A stretch of 64,000 nt of DNA from Deltaproteobacteria bacterium (GCA_002719955.1 PBFW01000009.1:235057-299056); one strand, 5' to 3'. Shown: positions 51,718 through 61,080, numbered from the stretch's first letter. The notes: generated from the letters alone by a model not told the origin. Program-made: numbers and translations.

Positions 51718-52863
51718 ATGAATCAGTCAATGATCCATCGGGGCCTCAGCATCGCGGTCGCGGCGGTCTTACTCTTAGCCGGGGGAACGGCGCAATCAGC
51801 TGTCCGCTACGCGGGGGGCGACAACGGAATCATTAATCCCTCGACCACCGATTCGTACGAGCTGGGACCGTGGAAGATCTCGGAGATGGTGAACACGAGT
51901 GGAGCGGGCGGGGCGGCCCCCCTGGCAGTCGGACAGCAGATCAGCTTTGCGGGCGGCAACACGGACCCCGCGGTCAAGAACAGGTTCCAGGCGGGTCCGA
52001 TCCGCCGGATTTTCGGTGCCTACGTGTTCGTTGCCCAAAATACGAAGACGGTTACGTCCACCCGCCCCGACCCGGTCATCTTCTCGCAGGGCGGTGGCGC
52101 AGGATCGCCAGCCTCCATTGCCTTCTGTCCGCCGATTGGTGATCTCAATCCGATGAACGGCAATCTCAACTGCAACCTAACGAGCGAAGCAGGAGCGGCG
52201 ACTTACAACATCGCCCTCAAGATCGCCAAGACCGGAAACAACAACGGCTTCGGGGGTGTATACAACCTTGTGCGAAACGTGCACGCGGGCGTCTGGTTCG
52301 CGTTATCGCCTTTCGTGCCGATGATGAATACCACCTTGACCCAGGTTGTCTCCTTCAAGAACAACGACAACACCAACACTTGGCCGGCCGGCCAGGATAA
52401 CTTTGCAGTCAACACCTTTATGGGCTCGAAGGGTAACCGATACCGGGCCCACCTCACGGACGTTACGGGCACCGCAGATCCGCTCAGCACCATCCATGGC
52501 GCAATCGCAACGCTGCTCAACCCGGGTTCCCCGACTGCGCCGATCGCGTCTCCGCCGGTTACGGACCTCGAATGGGGCTTTCGGATGACGACGGGTGTGG
52601 TCTCGGGGTCGGACATGGCGCCCAACGCGACGTCGTTCATCACGACCGGCAAGGACACCGTGACCCCGAGCGGCAACGTTCGGAATCTGGTTTTGGTCGG
52701 CGGCGGTATGGCGACCTCTCAGGGCAGCGGCACTCTCGCGCTCTTCAACCGGAACATGATCATGAAGTTTTCGGTGGTTCCCGAGCCTGGCACTTTGGTT
52801 GCACTCGCGGTGGGCGTGGTCGGCCTGGCCGGCCTGGGCCGGACGCGACGGCGAAGCGACTGA
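51718..52863 (+). CDS. PEP-CTERM sorting-domain protein
   Basis: 381 residues. The signal peptide is MIHRGLSIAVAAVLLLAGGT ending near AQSA. The C-terminus SVVPEPGTLVALAVGVVGLA, GLGRTRRRSD is a clean PEP-CTERM tag: PEP motif, membrane helix, basic end. Such proteins are cut at the PEP motif by an exosortase/archaeosortase-type enzyme and released to the surface or matrix, usually with exopolysaccharide. The mature part (RYAGGDNGIINPSTTDSYEL, SASIAFCPPIGD-type SPASIAFCPPIGDLNPMNGN, Asn/Gly/Thr-rich) is likely beta-rich and looks structural. No exosortase gene lies in the window. Confidence 0.88.
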   Translation: MNQSMIHRGLSIAVAAVLLLAGGTAQSAVRYAGGDNGIINPSTTDSYELGPWKISEMVNTSGAGGAAPLAVGQQISFAGGNTDPAVKNRFQAGPIRRIFGAYVFVAQNTKTVTSTRPDPVIFSQGGGAGSPASIAFCPPIGDLNPMNGNLNCNLTSEAGAATYNIALKIAKTGNNNGFGGVYNLVRNVHAGVWFALSPFVPMMNTTLTQVVSFKNNDNTNTWPAGQDNFAVNTFMGSKGNRYRAHLTDVTGTADPLSTIHGAIATLLNPGSPTAPIASPPVTDLEWGFRMTTGVVSGSDMAPNATSFITTGKDTVTPSGNVRNLVLVGGGMATSQGSGTLALFNRNMIMKFSVVPEPGTLVALAVGVVGLAGLGRTRRRSD

Positions 52864-52883
52864 TCGTCTTCCCCATTGATTGA

Positions 52884-52927
52884 TGGATGGGTCGAGCGAG
52901 CTGGGTATCGGCCGGTCGACCCATCCA
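52884..52927 (+). terminator. 12-bp inverted repeat after the PEP-CTERM gene
   Basis: tggatgggtcga (52884-52895) and tcgacccatcca (52916-52927) pair perfectly around a 20-nt loop. It starts 20 nt after the stop codon, so it probably ends the transcript; there is no U run. Confidence 0.5.
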
Positions 52928-53100
52928 AGGGGATCTCTAATTGATCGTTGGGGGGATGTGACTTAGGCCGCTACCCCCTCCTTCTGTTTGGATGGGTTGG
53001 CGGGCCTGGATCGGATTCGGGGATCCTTACATCTGGGAATGTTCAGGGGATTGTCCCGCCCGCTGTTGAACTTCTCTGAGCGGCGGCTCTTTGATTCAGC

Positions 53101-54057
53101 TTAGGCGACGCGCTTTGCGAGCCCCTCTTTGAGGGAGGCAGCTGCCCAGGGATGATCGGCTTCGAGAGAAGAGGCCAGACGTTCGAGTCTACGCTTGGCC
53201 ACCCTCGCGCATCACCCAGGCTCCATGCTTCCTTCAGGATGACCTTCACGCTCTCGTGAAGACGATCCGGAAGATGACTCAGGATGTTGCGACGCTTGTG
53301 GAACTGGAAGCGCTGGACCTTGGCCAACGGGCCAAAGATTGTCTGAACGGCTGAGGTGGATGCCTTCGCTGCATCGATCACGAAGAGTCTGGCTCGTTCC
53401 TGGTCGAGACCTCGATCAAACAGATCGCGAAGCAGCGATCGAACCACCTGGCCGCTCTCCGCATCTCCTTCGCTCAGACCAAGAACCTGCTTCTTTCCCT
53501 CATAATCGATGCCCAGAGCGATCGAGACAAGATGATCGCCCAGATGGATGCCATCGATCATGATGATCGGAAAGTGACGATCGCCCAGCGGCATCGTCAA
53601 TCAACTCGTCATCTGCTTCGTCATCATTGCCACGTAGCGGCACGAGACGGAACTCTTCGAGGTCGATCGATCTTCGATCTCGCTCGGAAGCGGGTCGAGA
53701 CTCCGCGCGTACTTCCGACTCGAGAGGCCGTAGACCACGGCGTTCAGCGCGTGATGATCGAGAGGCTCTCGGTCTGCGGCGAACGCGAAGCTCGACTTCC
53801 TCGCCTTCTTTGCTCCGGACGCGAGGTCGTTTGATCACGATGCGGCGACCGCCGAACGTGACTTCGCTCTGCGTGGTTCCGCCTCGTCCTGCAGATCGAT
53901 CTGGATCTCGCTTCCAGCGAGGACCGCAAAGATCTTCGCGGTCCTGCTCCATCACAGCCTGCAGAACTTGTTGTCCTGAGTCGACGCAGAGTTCGAAGAA
54001 CGATTTCTCGGTGTTGGCGAAGGCTCACAGCAAGGGGAGCGGAATTTCAACCGCCAT
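53101..54057 (-). pseudogene. IS256-family (mutator-type) transposase, decayed
   Basis: From ATG 54057 the reverse strand reads MAVEIPLPLL, stop, AFANTEKSFFELCVDSGQQV, then WKRDPDRSAGRGGTTQSEVT, FGGRRIVIKRPRVRSKEGEE. After a frame change the core continues FPIIMIDGIHLGDHLVSIAL, GIDYEGKKQVLGLSEGDAES, RARLFVIDAAKASTSAVQTI, QFHKRRNILSHLPDRLHESV; after another change, VAKRRLERLASSLEADHPWA and AASLKEGLAKRVA, stop at 53101. The order matches IS256/Transposase_mut enzymes and the first two Asp of the DDE site are visible. At least one stop and two frame changes make it non-functional, and the C-terminal quarter is missing. Confidence 0.75.
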
Positions 54058-54394
54058 CTTCTTTAGCGAATCGACGGCTTGGAGGTGTGTGGGATTCTTG
54101 GCATGCTTGATCGTGGTGGTGGCGCCATCAAGGGTTTAGGCACCCCCTCCGTAACACGCGGAGGGGGAAGGAGCCGCCGCTCTATTTTCATAGAAGATCA
54201 ACTGGGATTGGGACATTCCCTACTATTTCAGCAAGTTAGGCAACACTATGGCGGGAGGGGGTAAGGCTTTTACTTGGACATCCGAAATCGACCCTTGGCA
54301 GCGAACGGCGAGTTCGCGATGGTCTGGCCGGCCAACCGCGGTCGAGCCTTGGAACCCGGATGGTGGATGTCCGCGAAAATCGGAGAGCAGAACC
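54058..54394 (+). other. 337-bp region between IS256 remnant and outer-membrane-like gene
   Basis: Probably includes the end of the IS and the promoter of the next gene. The only structure seen is a hairpin at 54143-54167. The open frame upstream of 54395 has no protein character. Confidence 0.45.
54143..54167 (+). terminator. 9-bp GC-rich hairpin cccctccg/cggaggggg
   Basis: Arms CCCCCTCCG and CGGAGGGGG enclose a 7-nt loop. It lies 86 nt outside the IS256 fragment and could be an IS end structure or a terminator. Confidence 0.4.
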
Positions 54395-55381
54395 TTGAGC
54401 GCGACCAGCCATCGGATCATCTTTATGTCGCTAATCACGCTTGCGACCATCGGCGTCTTCCTTGTCGCGCCCGCCGCGGTGATCGCGCAAAGTGGGGACC
54501 CGGCGGGCGAGGGAGATCCTGCGGATTCGCGTTGGATTCCCAGCGTGTCGCTCCAGACCGGCATCGCCGTGAACAAGCGCGAAGGCGAGGTCTCGAGCAT
54601 CGAGCGCGGGTATAATGAGGGAAGGACCACCCAGATCTTCGGTACCTTCGGGAGCAGCTTACAGCTCGAGACTCCCCGGCTGTCCTTTATTCCCTACCAT
54701 CCTCGTTTCTTTGCACGCGCAGATATCCACTACGGCGCCGATAACAAGGAATCCTTGGTCAGCGAGGGCATCGCCGACGATTCGATCCGCAGGCTCGGTG
54801 ACGGCTTCAACCTGAATGGTGGAGTGGTCGAGCAGGTTGTCGGCCGCGGGAGCGCGCTCCGACCCCAGGTGGAGCCGCTGATCCTCGGCGGCGGTCTGGG
54901 ACTTTCCTTCCAGGCCGAAGTCCTCGGACGAAAGCTCCGCATCAAGCCCTCGGTCGAATGGATATTCCAGCGTGACGAGATCGCCCTCGAGTTCTCGGAT
55001 GTCGAGGGCAACGGGACCGATCCGGGTCGCTGCCAGCCCGAATGCCGCGCGGTGTCGATCAACGCCCAGGATACGAAGGGCTACCACAGCCTCGGTCCCG
55101 GTCTCGAACTCGACTACGACACGGGACGTGCCGGCAACTTCAGGGCCAGCCTCTTCAGCCGCTTTCAGGCCCTGGCGATTGTCAGCGGCCGGGACTCGCG
55201 GTTAGACGCCACGGGAAGCTGGCTTATGCGCACCGTCGAACGAATCAACGGAGAGCATGTGATCACGTCGATCGATCCCGTCCCGGGTCGTGGCGACACG
55301 ACCGTGAGTTCCCGCTATAAGCGAGACCCCTGGAGCTATGTCGTTGTTGTGGGATTCCGACTCTACTGGGATCCGAGATAG
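54395..55381 (+). CDS. Exported beta-rich protein, probable outer-membrane protein
   Basis: 328 residues from TTG 54395 (GGAG 9 nt upstream); ATG 54425 would give a shorter leader. LITLATIGVFLVAPAAVIAQ is the signal peptide. The mature protein alternates in a barrel-like way: WIPSVSLQTGIAVNKREGEV, RLSFIPYHPRFFARADIHYG, GLGLSFQAEVLGRKLRIKPS, VEWIFQRDEIALEFSDVEG, NFRASLFSRFQALAIVSGRD, and ends in YVVVVGFRLYWDPR, with aromatic residues near the C-terminus as in outer-membrane barrels. The last residue is Arg, not the usual Phe/Tyr, so the barrel call is moderate. The next gene starts 4 nt later. Confidence 0.65.
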   Translation: MSATSHRIIFMSLITLATIGVFLVAPAAVIAQSGDPAGEGDPADSRWIPSVSLQTGIAVNKREGEVSSIERGYNEGRTTQIFGTFGSSLQLETPRLSFIPYHPRFFARADIHYGADNKESLVSEGIADDSIRRLGDGFNLNGGVVEQVVGRGSALRPQVEPLILGGGLGLSFQAEVLGRKLRIKPSVEWIFQRDEIALEFSDVEGNGTDPGRCQPECRAVSINAQDTKGYHSLGPGLELDYDTGRAGNFRASLFSRFQALAIVSGRDSRLDATGSWLMRTVERINGEHVITSIDPVPGRGDTTVSSRYKRDPWSYVVVVGFRLYWDPR

Positions 55382-55385
55382 GTAG

Positions 55386-57569
55386 ATGTTAGGCGCCCAG
55401 AACGGAAGTGAATCCGCCACGGTCGCCCCGGATAGCTGCACAACCCTCGCGTTCCTCGTACTGGCCGCGGCCCTCCTCTACCTCTGCGGAGCGCCGCTCG
55501 AAACAGATGACGTCTGGTGGCATCTCTCCCTTGGGCGCGCCTTCGCGAAGGAAGGGCTCTGGCTGACGGCCGACCCGCTCCTGCATACGAGTGTCGGCCC
55601 GCCGATTCCGGCCGCATGGCTGAGCGACCTCCTTCTCTACTTTGCCTCTTTACTTCCGATGGGCCTCCACGGGCTTCGGGTGCTCCATGTCGCGAGCGTC
55701 GCGGGGATCATGGGAACAGCCTGGTTCACGCTGCGGAGGGCCAGCGGCTCCATCGGTCTGGCGAGCTTCGCCGCCTCCGTCTTCCTCCTCCTCTCGGCCT
55801 ACCGGTTGACCCAGCTACGGCCCGAACTGGCCACGCTGCTCCTCAGTCTGCTCCTTTATACGCTCCTGCTGCAGACACGCTCACCACCCTCCTGGCTGCG
55901 CATCGGTCTCGCGGCGCTCCTCTGCGGCCTGTGGGCCAATCTGCATCCGGCATTTCCCCTCGGTCCGCTCTTGATCGCGGGTGCCGCCGCGGGGATCATC
56001 GCAGAACGTTGGCTGCGCACGAATTCGAGCGCGCCCCGACTCCAGGCTCGCGCGCTTCGACTGAGTTGGGCAGCTTTGCTCGGGTTGGGCGCGACGTTCG
56101 TCAACCCGCTGGGTAGTGGTGCCCACCTCCTCTTCTTCCGGGCGGGTGAGGCGTCGCCCGAGTTAAGCTTCGTTGTTGATGAGTGGTCGCGCCTCGACCC
56201 CTTCCACTGGGCACCCGCAAATCTGCCACCCGGACCGGTGGGCTGGCTGGCGTACCTGCTCCTGAGCTTCGCGACTCTGACAGCGATCGGCGCTGCAGTC
56301 CGCCTCTGGCGTCGCGGCGAGGAGGAGGGTCGGCTCGCGAATGTCGATGGAGCCCTTGTCGCATTTGCCCTCGTCGGCGTCATCGCGCCCCTCTACGCCG
56401 TTCGATTCCTCTGGCTAAGCTTCTTTCCTCTGCTGCTCCTAGTGAACATCGCGCGGGACGCGACGCGCGATCGCGCTCTACTCCGCTGGTCGGTCGCGCT
56501 CGCAACGCTGCTGCTGATCTTCGCTTCTCACCAATTCGGTCAGTGGCAACGACTGTCTTCAGGCATCTCCCTGTCCGGCTATGGCGACCCCTACCATCGC
56601 TGGAAATACCAAGACCGCGCCGTGCGTTTTCTCCAGGAGACCCGTCTCGAGGGAAATCTCTACAACCCGTACTCGATGGGCGGATTTCTCGGCTATTGGC
56701 TAACCCCCCGACTTAGGCTCTTTATCGACGGATCGCTAAACGTGCCGTCACGTGTTATGCGCGAATATCTCGCGATCCAAGCGAACTCGGCTGAACACGA
56801 AGATGAGAGTGTCACCTCGCGCCTCGATCACTACGCCGTCGACGTGTATCTGGGCGTTGGCATGCCGACGTTGCCTCCAATCAACCGCCCGTGGCGCTAT
56901 ACGGCCCGGCATCTGCTGGGCAATCCCGATTGGATCCTCGTGTTCCGCGACATGCGGAGCGCGATCTATCTTCGCCGGAACGCACGCAACACCGAAAATC
57001 TCAAGCGCGTCCAGGCTTATTACGACCGTGCGGAAATCTCCTTCGATTCGGAGCAGGGACTCGATGTTGCAAGGCTGATCGACGAGTCGCCGAAGTGGGC
57101 TGCGGAGCGCGGTCTGGTACCGATGGATTTTGAGCGGCGCCTCCTGCGGGCCGCGAAGCATGAAGGCATCCTTCGTGCGGGGCTCGGCATTCTCTCGGCC
57201 ACCTACCATTCGATCGATCTCGATGAGCGGGCTTGGCGATTCGACGCGACTCTGGCCAACGCAGTCCCGACCGCCTCGGGGCCGCGGACTCGGCTGGTCG
57301 GAGGGCTACTCAGACTCGGTATGATTGAGCAAGCACAGCGCCAGGCACGCTCCCTCGACAGGCTGGCCCCGAACGATCGGCTCTCCCACTTCCTGATTGA
57401 AGAAGCGAAGATCCAGTCGACCATGGGCGAGGCCGAGCGTCGACTTCGCGTCTCGCGCATGCCGGTGTTGTCGCCTCGTATGGCAAATATGCTGCGCGGC
57501 CTTCAGGCGGCGGCGCGCCCCCTCGTTGACCCGACGCAGGGCGGCAGCGAGATCTTTCATGATGACTGA
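55386..57569 (+). CDS. Large polytopic membrane protein, GT-C-like
   Basis: 727 residues. At least ten membrane helices occupy the first 420 residues (LAFLVLAAALLYLCG, WLRIGLAALLCGLWANLHPA, VGWLAYLLLSFATLTAIGAA, LYAVRFLWLSFFPLLLLVNI). The acidic pair in LETDDVWWHLSLGRAFAKEG (Asp41-Asp42) in the first external loop is where GT-C glycosyltransferases keep their catalytic acids. The soluble C-terminal 290 residues include YNPYSMGGFLGYWLTPRLRL and FIDGSLNVPSRVMREYL, as in periplasmic domains of that class, and end in helical repeats. It would use a lipid-linked sugar; acceptor unknown. It forms a pair with the preceding outer-membrane-like gene. Confidence 0.7.
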   Translation: MLGAQNGSESATVAPDSCTTLAFLVLAAALLYLCGAPLETDDVWWHLSLGRAFAKEGLWLTADPLLHTSVGPPIPAAWLSDLLLYFASLLPMGLHGLRVLHVASVAGIMGTAWFTLRRASGSIGLASFAASVFLLLSAYRLTQLRPELATLLLSLLLYTLLLQTRSPPSWLRIGLAALLCGLWANLHPAFPLGPLLIAGAAAGIIAERWLRTNSSAPRLQARALRLSWAALLGLGATFVNPLGSGAHLLFFRAGEASPELSFVVDEWSRLDPFHWAPANLPPGPVGWLAYLLLSFATLTAIGAAVRLWRRGEEEGRLANVDGALVAFALVGVIAPLYAVRFLWLSFFPLLLLVNIARDATRDRALLRWSVALATLLLIFASHQFGQWQRLSSGISLSGYGDPYHRWKYQDRAVRFLQETRLEGNLYNPYSMGGFLGYWLTPRLRLFIDGSLNVPSRVMREYLAIQANSAEHEDESVTSRLDHYAVDVYLGVGMPTLPPINRPWRYTARHLLGNPDWILVFRDMRSAIYLRRNARNTENLKRVQAYYDRAEISFDSEQGLDVARLIDESPKWAAERGLVPMDFERRLLRAAKHEGILRAGLGILSATYHSIDLDERAWRFDATLANAVPTASGPRTRLVGGLLRLGMIEQAQRQARSLDRLAPNDRLSHFLIEEAKIQSTMGEAERRLRVSRMPVLSPRMANMLRGLQAAARPLVDPTQGGSEIFHDD

Positions 57570-57694
57570 GTACGCGTCGCGCGAAGCGGTCTCTCTCGCG
57601 ACCGCCGAGTAGACCTCCAATGATTAGGCGTCAGTCGGCGCCGCGTGGCGTCACTGCCAACAAGTCGGAGAGCTTGTTCCCGCGCGGAGATACA

Positions 57695-58798
57695 ATGCGC
57701 GGCAGATTCCTGGAGTTCGCGTTTTGGCTGATGGCCTCCTCGGCACAAGTGGGATGCGCGATGTATCCACCCTTCGATCAGACCTTTGCCGAGATCCGTA
57801 CGCCCTATTTCGAGGTCCTATGCTCCTTCGATGAGCAGGACACACGGGGCCTGTCCCGGACGCTCGAGTCATTCCACGCGGGCATGACCCGTGCGCTTGG
57901 GATTGCCCCGAGTGTCGCAGCAAGTCAGCGCATGCAAGCGCTCGCCTTCGACGGTCGAAGTTCTGGTCGTCCTTTTGGGATTCGCGGCGATGATGCCTAT
58001 TCCGTACCGGGCGTCGAACGTCCGACGGCGGTGCTTCGCACGGCGCCAAATTGGCGCGACGTGACTCCCGCCGCGATTCGGCATCGTATTGAGCACTGAC
58101 GGCTGCGCGATGAGACGCCTCACCGGCACCCTTTATGGCAAGAAGAAGGACTCGCACAACTCGGCCCTACGGTCGACGTTCGAGGAGAACAGATCCTGAT
58201 CGGTTCGCCGATCGAGTCTCACACAACACGAATTCGCGATTGCCGGTGAGGTCGTCTCGAGAGTCTACTGAACGAGAAGGATCTCTCGAACTACACACAA
58301 AAGGCTCGGGCGGACCTCGACGGGCGTTCCTGGGCCATCGTGCACGTGCTGAAATCGGGCGGCGTCGCAATACAGAAAGGCGGATTAGAGCGTCTGCGAC
58401 TTGCGCAACCGGCCCTGGCCGCGACCGAGGGCAACGATCCTCGTGTCCTGGTAAGAGTCGCCGACTTCTATTGTCGCGCGGCCGGATCAGAGTCGCTCGT
58501 CGATGGAGAGCGTCAGATGCGTCTCGACCGCGCCCGATCACTCTACGAGAAAGCGATCCAGGCCGGCAGCCAGAGTGTCGACGCCCGACTGGGGCGGGCC
58601 CGGGTCTTCCTCGACGAGAAGCAGGATCTCGCCGAAGGATTCAGATCACTGGAGACGGCTCGTGTAATGCGACTCGGTTGCCTTGAACTGGACCTGGCCT
58701 TCGCCCGCTTCAAGCCGACGATGGGTACAGACTTCGTCGCTCGGATGTTTACGATCGACAGTCGAATCCGTTATGATTTCGGATTTACGGTAGGGTGA
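57695..58798 (+). pseudogene. Decayed lipoprotein of the peptidase MA/DUF1570 type with helical-repeat tail
   Basis: ATG 57695 gives a lipoprotein leader (FAFWLMASSAQVGCAM) and TFAEIRTPYFEVLCSFDEQD. The frame then reads TPAAIRHRIEH, TGA at 58097-58099, and goes on RLRDETPHRHPLWQEEGLAQ. In family members this is HExxH...WxxEGLA, a zinc-peptidase signature; here the Glu of HExxH is Arg and a stop replaces the next residue. Near 58210-58270 two more frame changes are needed to reach LLNEKDLSNYTQKARADLDG, SWAIVHVLKSGG and the tail DRARSLYEKAIQAGSQSVDA to the stop at 58798. The parts line up as one broken gene. Confidence 0.62.
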
Positions 58799-58803
58799 TC
58801 GAC

Positions 58804-60084
58804 ATGACGCGTAGGATCCCGGCGCTCGACGAGGCGCCTAGCGCGCACGCCTACTATGTCCTCGCAATGCTCTTCCTGGTACTCGCGACCAGCCTGATCG
58901 ATCGCAACATCCTCGGGATTTTGCTCCCGGATATCAAGGCAGATCTACAGATCTCCGATACACAGCTCGGGTTGCTGACCGGCCCGGCCTTCGCGGTGAC
59001 GAATGCGATTGCAGGCATTCCGCTCGCACGACTCGCCGATCGCTGGTCTCGCCGCGGGATCGTTGCCTGGGGCCTGCTGGCATGGTCCGTATTGACCGCG
59101 ATGCAAGGTCTGACCCGGACCTTCGGCACTTTACTGATGGCACGAATCGGGGTCGGGATCGGTGAAGCATCGACGGGCCCCTCGGCACATTCGCTCATCT
59201 CCGATTATTTCCCGATGCGCCAGCGGGCCACCGCGATCTCGATCTATACGATCGGTGGACACGTAGGTGTGGCGCTCGCCTTTGTCGTCGGCGGGTGGCT
59301 AAGTGATGCGTACAGTTGGCGTACCGCGCTCGTAGCGGTTGGTCTTCCTGGCATCGCCCTCTCCTTTCTCTTTCGGTTTACGGTTAGAGAACCCGCGCGG
59401 GGTGCGATCGAGGGGTACGTCGACACGGGTGAAGCGGTTCCGCTCCGGGAGCTGGTACGGGTGCTCAGCCGCAAGGCGACCTTCCGACACTTGACGATGG
59501 CGCTACCGCTCTTCGTTTGCTCATCCTATGTGCTGGGTATTTGGGGGCCGAGCTTTTTCTTTCGGATCCATGGGTTGACCAAGACTGAAATCGGGCTTTG
59601 GTTCGGCTTGATCATCGGCGTGGCTGGGGGCGTCGGTTCGTTTGCTGGTGGCTTCATTTCGGATCGTCTCGCCCAGCGCGATCGGCGTTGGTATGCGTGG
59701 TTTCCGGCGCTGACCACGCTCTCTGCGGTGCCATTTTACGTGGGTTTCCTGCTCCATCCCGACCCGTGGGTCGCGTTGACGTTATTGGGTCCGATGGTTT
59801 TACTCAACGCGACTTCGATTGCGCCGTTGTGGGCAGCCAACCAGGCGATCTCGCCGCCGCGGATGCGAGCGACCTCGTACGCGATTATTCATCTGGGCTT
59901 GAGTGCCGTGTCTGGCGGATTGGCTCCGTTTGTCATCGGCTATTTGAACGATGCAATGGCTCCCGAGTTTGGTGAACAGGCGATTCGGTACTCGCTCTTT
60001 ATGGTGGCCTTCACGAACATATGGGGTGCCTTCCACGCCTACATGGTCGCGCGCCGACTGCCCGGCGACTTCATCGATCCATGA
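58804..60084 (+). CDS. MFS transporter (spinster/NarK-like)
   Basis: 426 residues with twelve helices. The loop 2-3 motif is GIPLARLADRWSRRGIVAWG, helix 5 carries GHVGVALAFVVGGWLSD, helix 1 LFLVLATSLIDRNILGILLP is the spinster-type opening with an acidic residue in the membrane, and loop 8-9 has GGFISDRLAQRDRRWYAWFP. These proteins move small organic acids, sugars or lipids by proton exchange. ATG 58804 has AGGGTGA upstream; GTG 58795 overlaps the stop of the preceding gene. It is close behind the broken peptidase gene and 84 nt before the broken cupin gene. Confidence 0.87.
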   Translation: MTRRIPALDEAPSAHAYYVLAMLFLVLATSLIDRNILGILLPDIKADLQISDTQLGLLTGPAFAVTNAIAGIPLARLADRWSRRGIVAWGLLAWSVLTAMQGLTRTFGTLLMARIGVGIGEASTGPSAHSLISDYFPMRQRATAISIYTIGGHVGVALAFVVGGWLSDAYSWRTALVAVGLPGIALSFLFRFTVREPARGAIEGYVDTGEAVPLRELVRVLSRKATFRHLTMALPLFVCSSYVLGIWGPSFFFRIHGLTKTEIGLWFGLIIGVAGGVGSFAGGFISDRLAQRDRRWYAWFPALTTLSAVPFYVGFLLHPDPWVALTLLGPMVLLNATSIAPLWAANQAISPPRMRATSYAIIHLGLSAVSGGLAPFVIGYLNDAMAPEFGEQAIRYSLFMVAFTNIWGAFHAYMVARRLPGDFIDP

Positions 60085-60167
60085 CCGACTCAGTATGGCG
60101 GTCCACCACTGCGTGAGTTCTGTCAGCATCCAGTGCGTCAACCCCCAAGAAACGGAGACCGAGAATC

Positions 60168-60680
60168 ATGAGTGAATCCGCAGAGTCAAGACTGGCCTTT
60201 CGTCATATCGACGAGGAGGAGTGGTATGAGGTCAAGGCCCAGATGCACGGCGACAGACGCGTCTCGGTCTGAGAGAAATATCTTGAGTGGACTCCGGAGC
60301 GCTGCTGCCTCTATGCTCGCTACGACCCCGAGATGGTGATCGAGCGCCACGGGCATAAGAGCGACCATGTCGTCTGCGTGCTCGAGGGCGGAATCACGAT
60401 CGGCGATCAGCGATGCACGGAGGGGATGCACATTACGCTCGAGGAGGGGGCCGTATTCGGGCCCATCATCGGCGGACCCGAGGGTGCGCTGCTCTACGAG
60501 ATCATGATGGGCGACCCGAGGGCGGTCCCGGACGACAAGGAAGCACATAAGAAGTTCTGCGCCGAGCGCGGAATAGAGCTGCTGCCGAACCCACCCCGTC
60601 GAGCCCGGCACTGGTCCCGGGACGCGCGAGGCGGGCTATTCGGGTGCTGCGCTCACCGAAGGGCTGCGACCCGACCATGA
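60168..60680 (+). pseudogene. Cupin-domain protein with in-frame TGA
   Basis: ATG 60168 gives MSESAESRLAFRHIDEEEWY, EVKAQMHGDRRVSV, then TGA at 60270-60272, then EKYLEWTPERCCLYARYDPE, MVIERHGHKSDHVVCVLEGG, ITIGDQRCTEGMHITLEEGA, VFGPIIGGPEGALLYEIMMG. The second part is a complete cupin barrel with its metal His residues (RHGHKSDH). In related proteins the stop position is an Arg (WVREKxLEWTPER), so CGA to TGA is the simplest change. A start at GTG 60333 would still leave the cupin without its first strands. After LLPNPP the end is not family-like. Confidence 0.65.
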
Positions 60681-60693
60681 TGTCGGGCATTCG

Positions 60694-60897
60694 ATGATCG
60701 CGGGCCCCGCTTTTCCACGCTTCGGACGATTACTCGCCGAGGCGGGCTCACTTGAAGAGATCACCGCTGCGACCCTGAACCTGCAGCAGCAGGACCGATT
60801 CCAGAAGGTCTTTTCGACTATCGGCGCTGGCGGAAGGAGCGCCTCGAAGCTCGTCGCGGATGAGTTCGCAGCACTCGCAGATGAATCCGATTCCTAA
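60694..60897 (+). CDS. C-terminal fragment of an unrecognised protein
   Basis: 67 residues from ATG 60694; the frame remains open and sensible for about 90 nt upstream (TREAGYSGAALTEGLRPDHD) in a different frame from the cupin end. AGPAFPRFGRLLAEAGSLEE, ITAATLNLQQQDRFQKVFST and SASKLVADEFAALADESDS look like a real protein end with helices. Nothing identifies the family. It may be the remains of a gene whose start was lost when the cupin gene end was changed. Confidence 0.4.
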   Translation: MIAGPAFPRFGRLLAEAGSLEEITAATLNLQQQDRFQKVFSTIGAGGRSASKLVADEFAALADESDS

Positions 60898-61080
60898 TCA
60901 CGTGGGAGTTCGACGCGCGAGCGATCCTGTGCTGCCCGCACCGACGCCGTCATTACCGTCAACGCCGCCATGGCAGGACATCTCCCTTAATATACGCCCG
61001 TCGTAATCAGCGCAATCGAGGTCAGGCTCCCCGGTACGTACCCTGCGGCGGACGACCGCACCGCATTCAGTTGAACCGCT

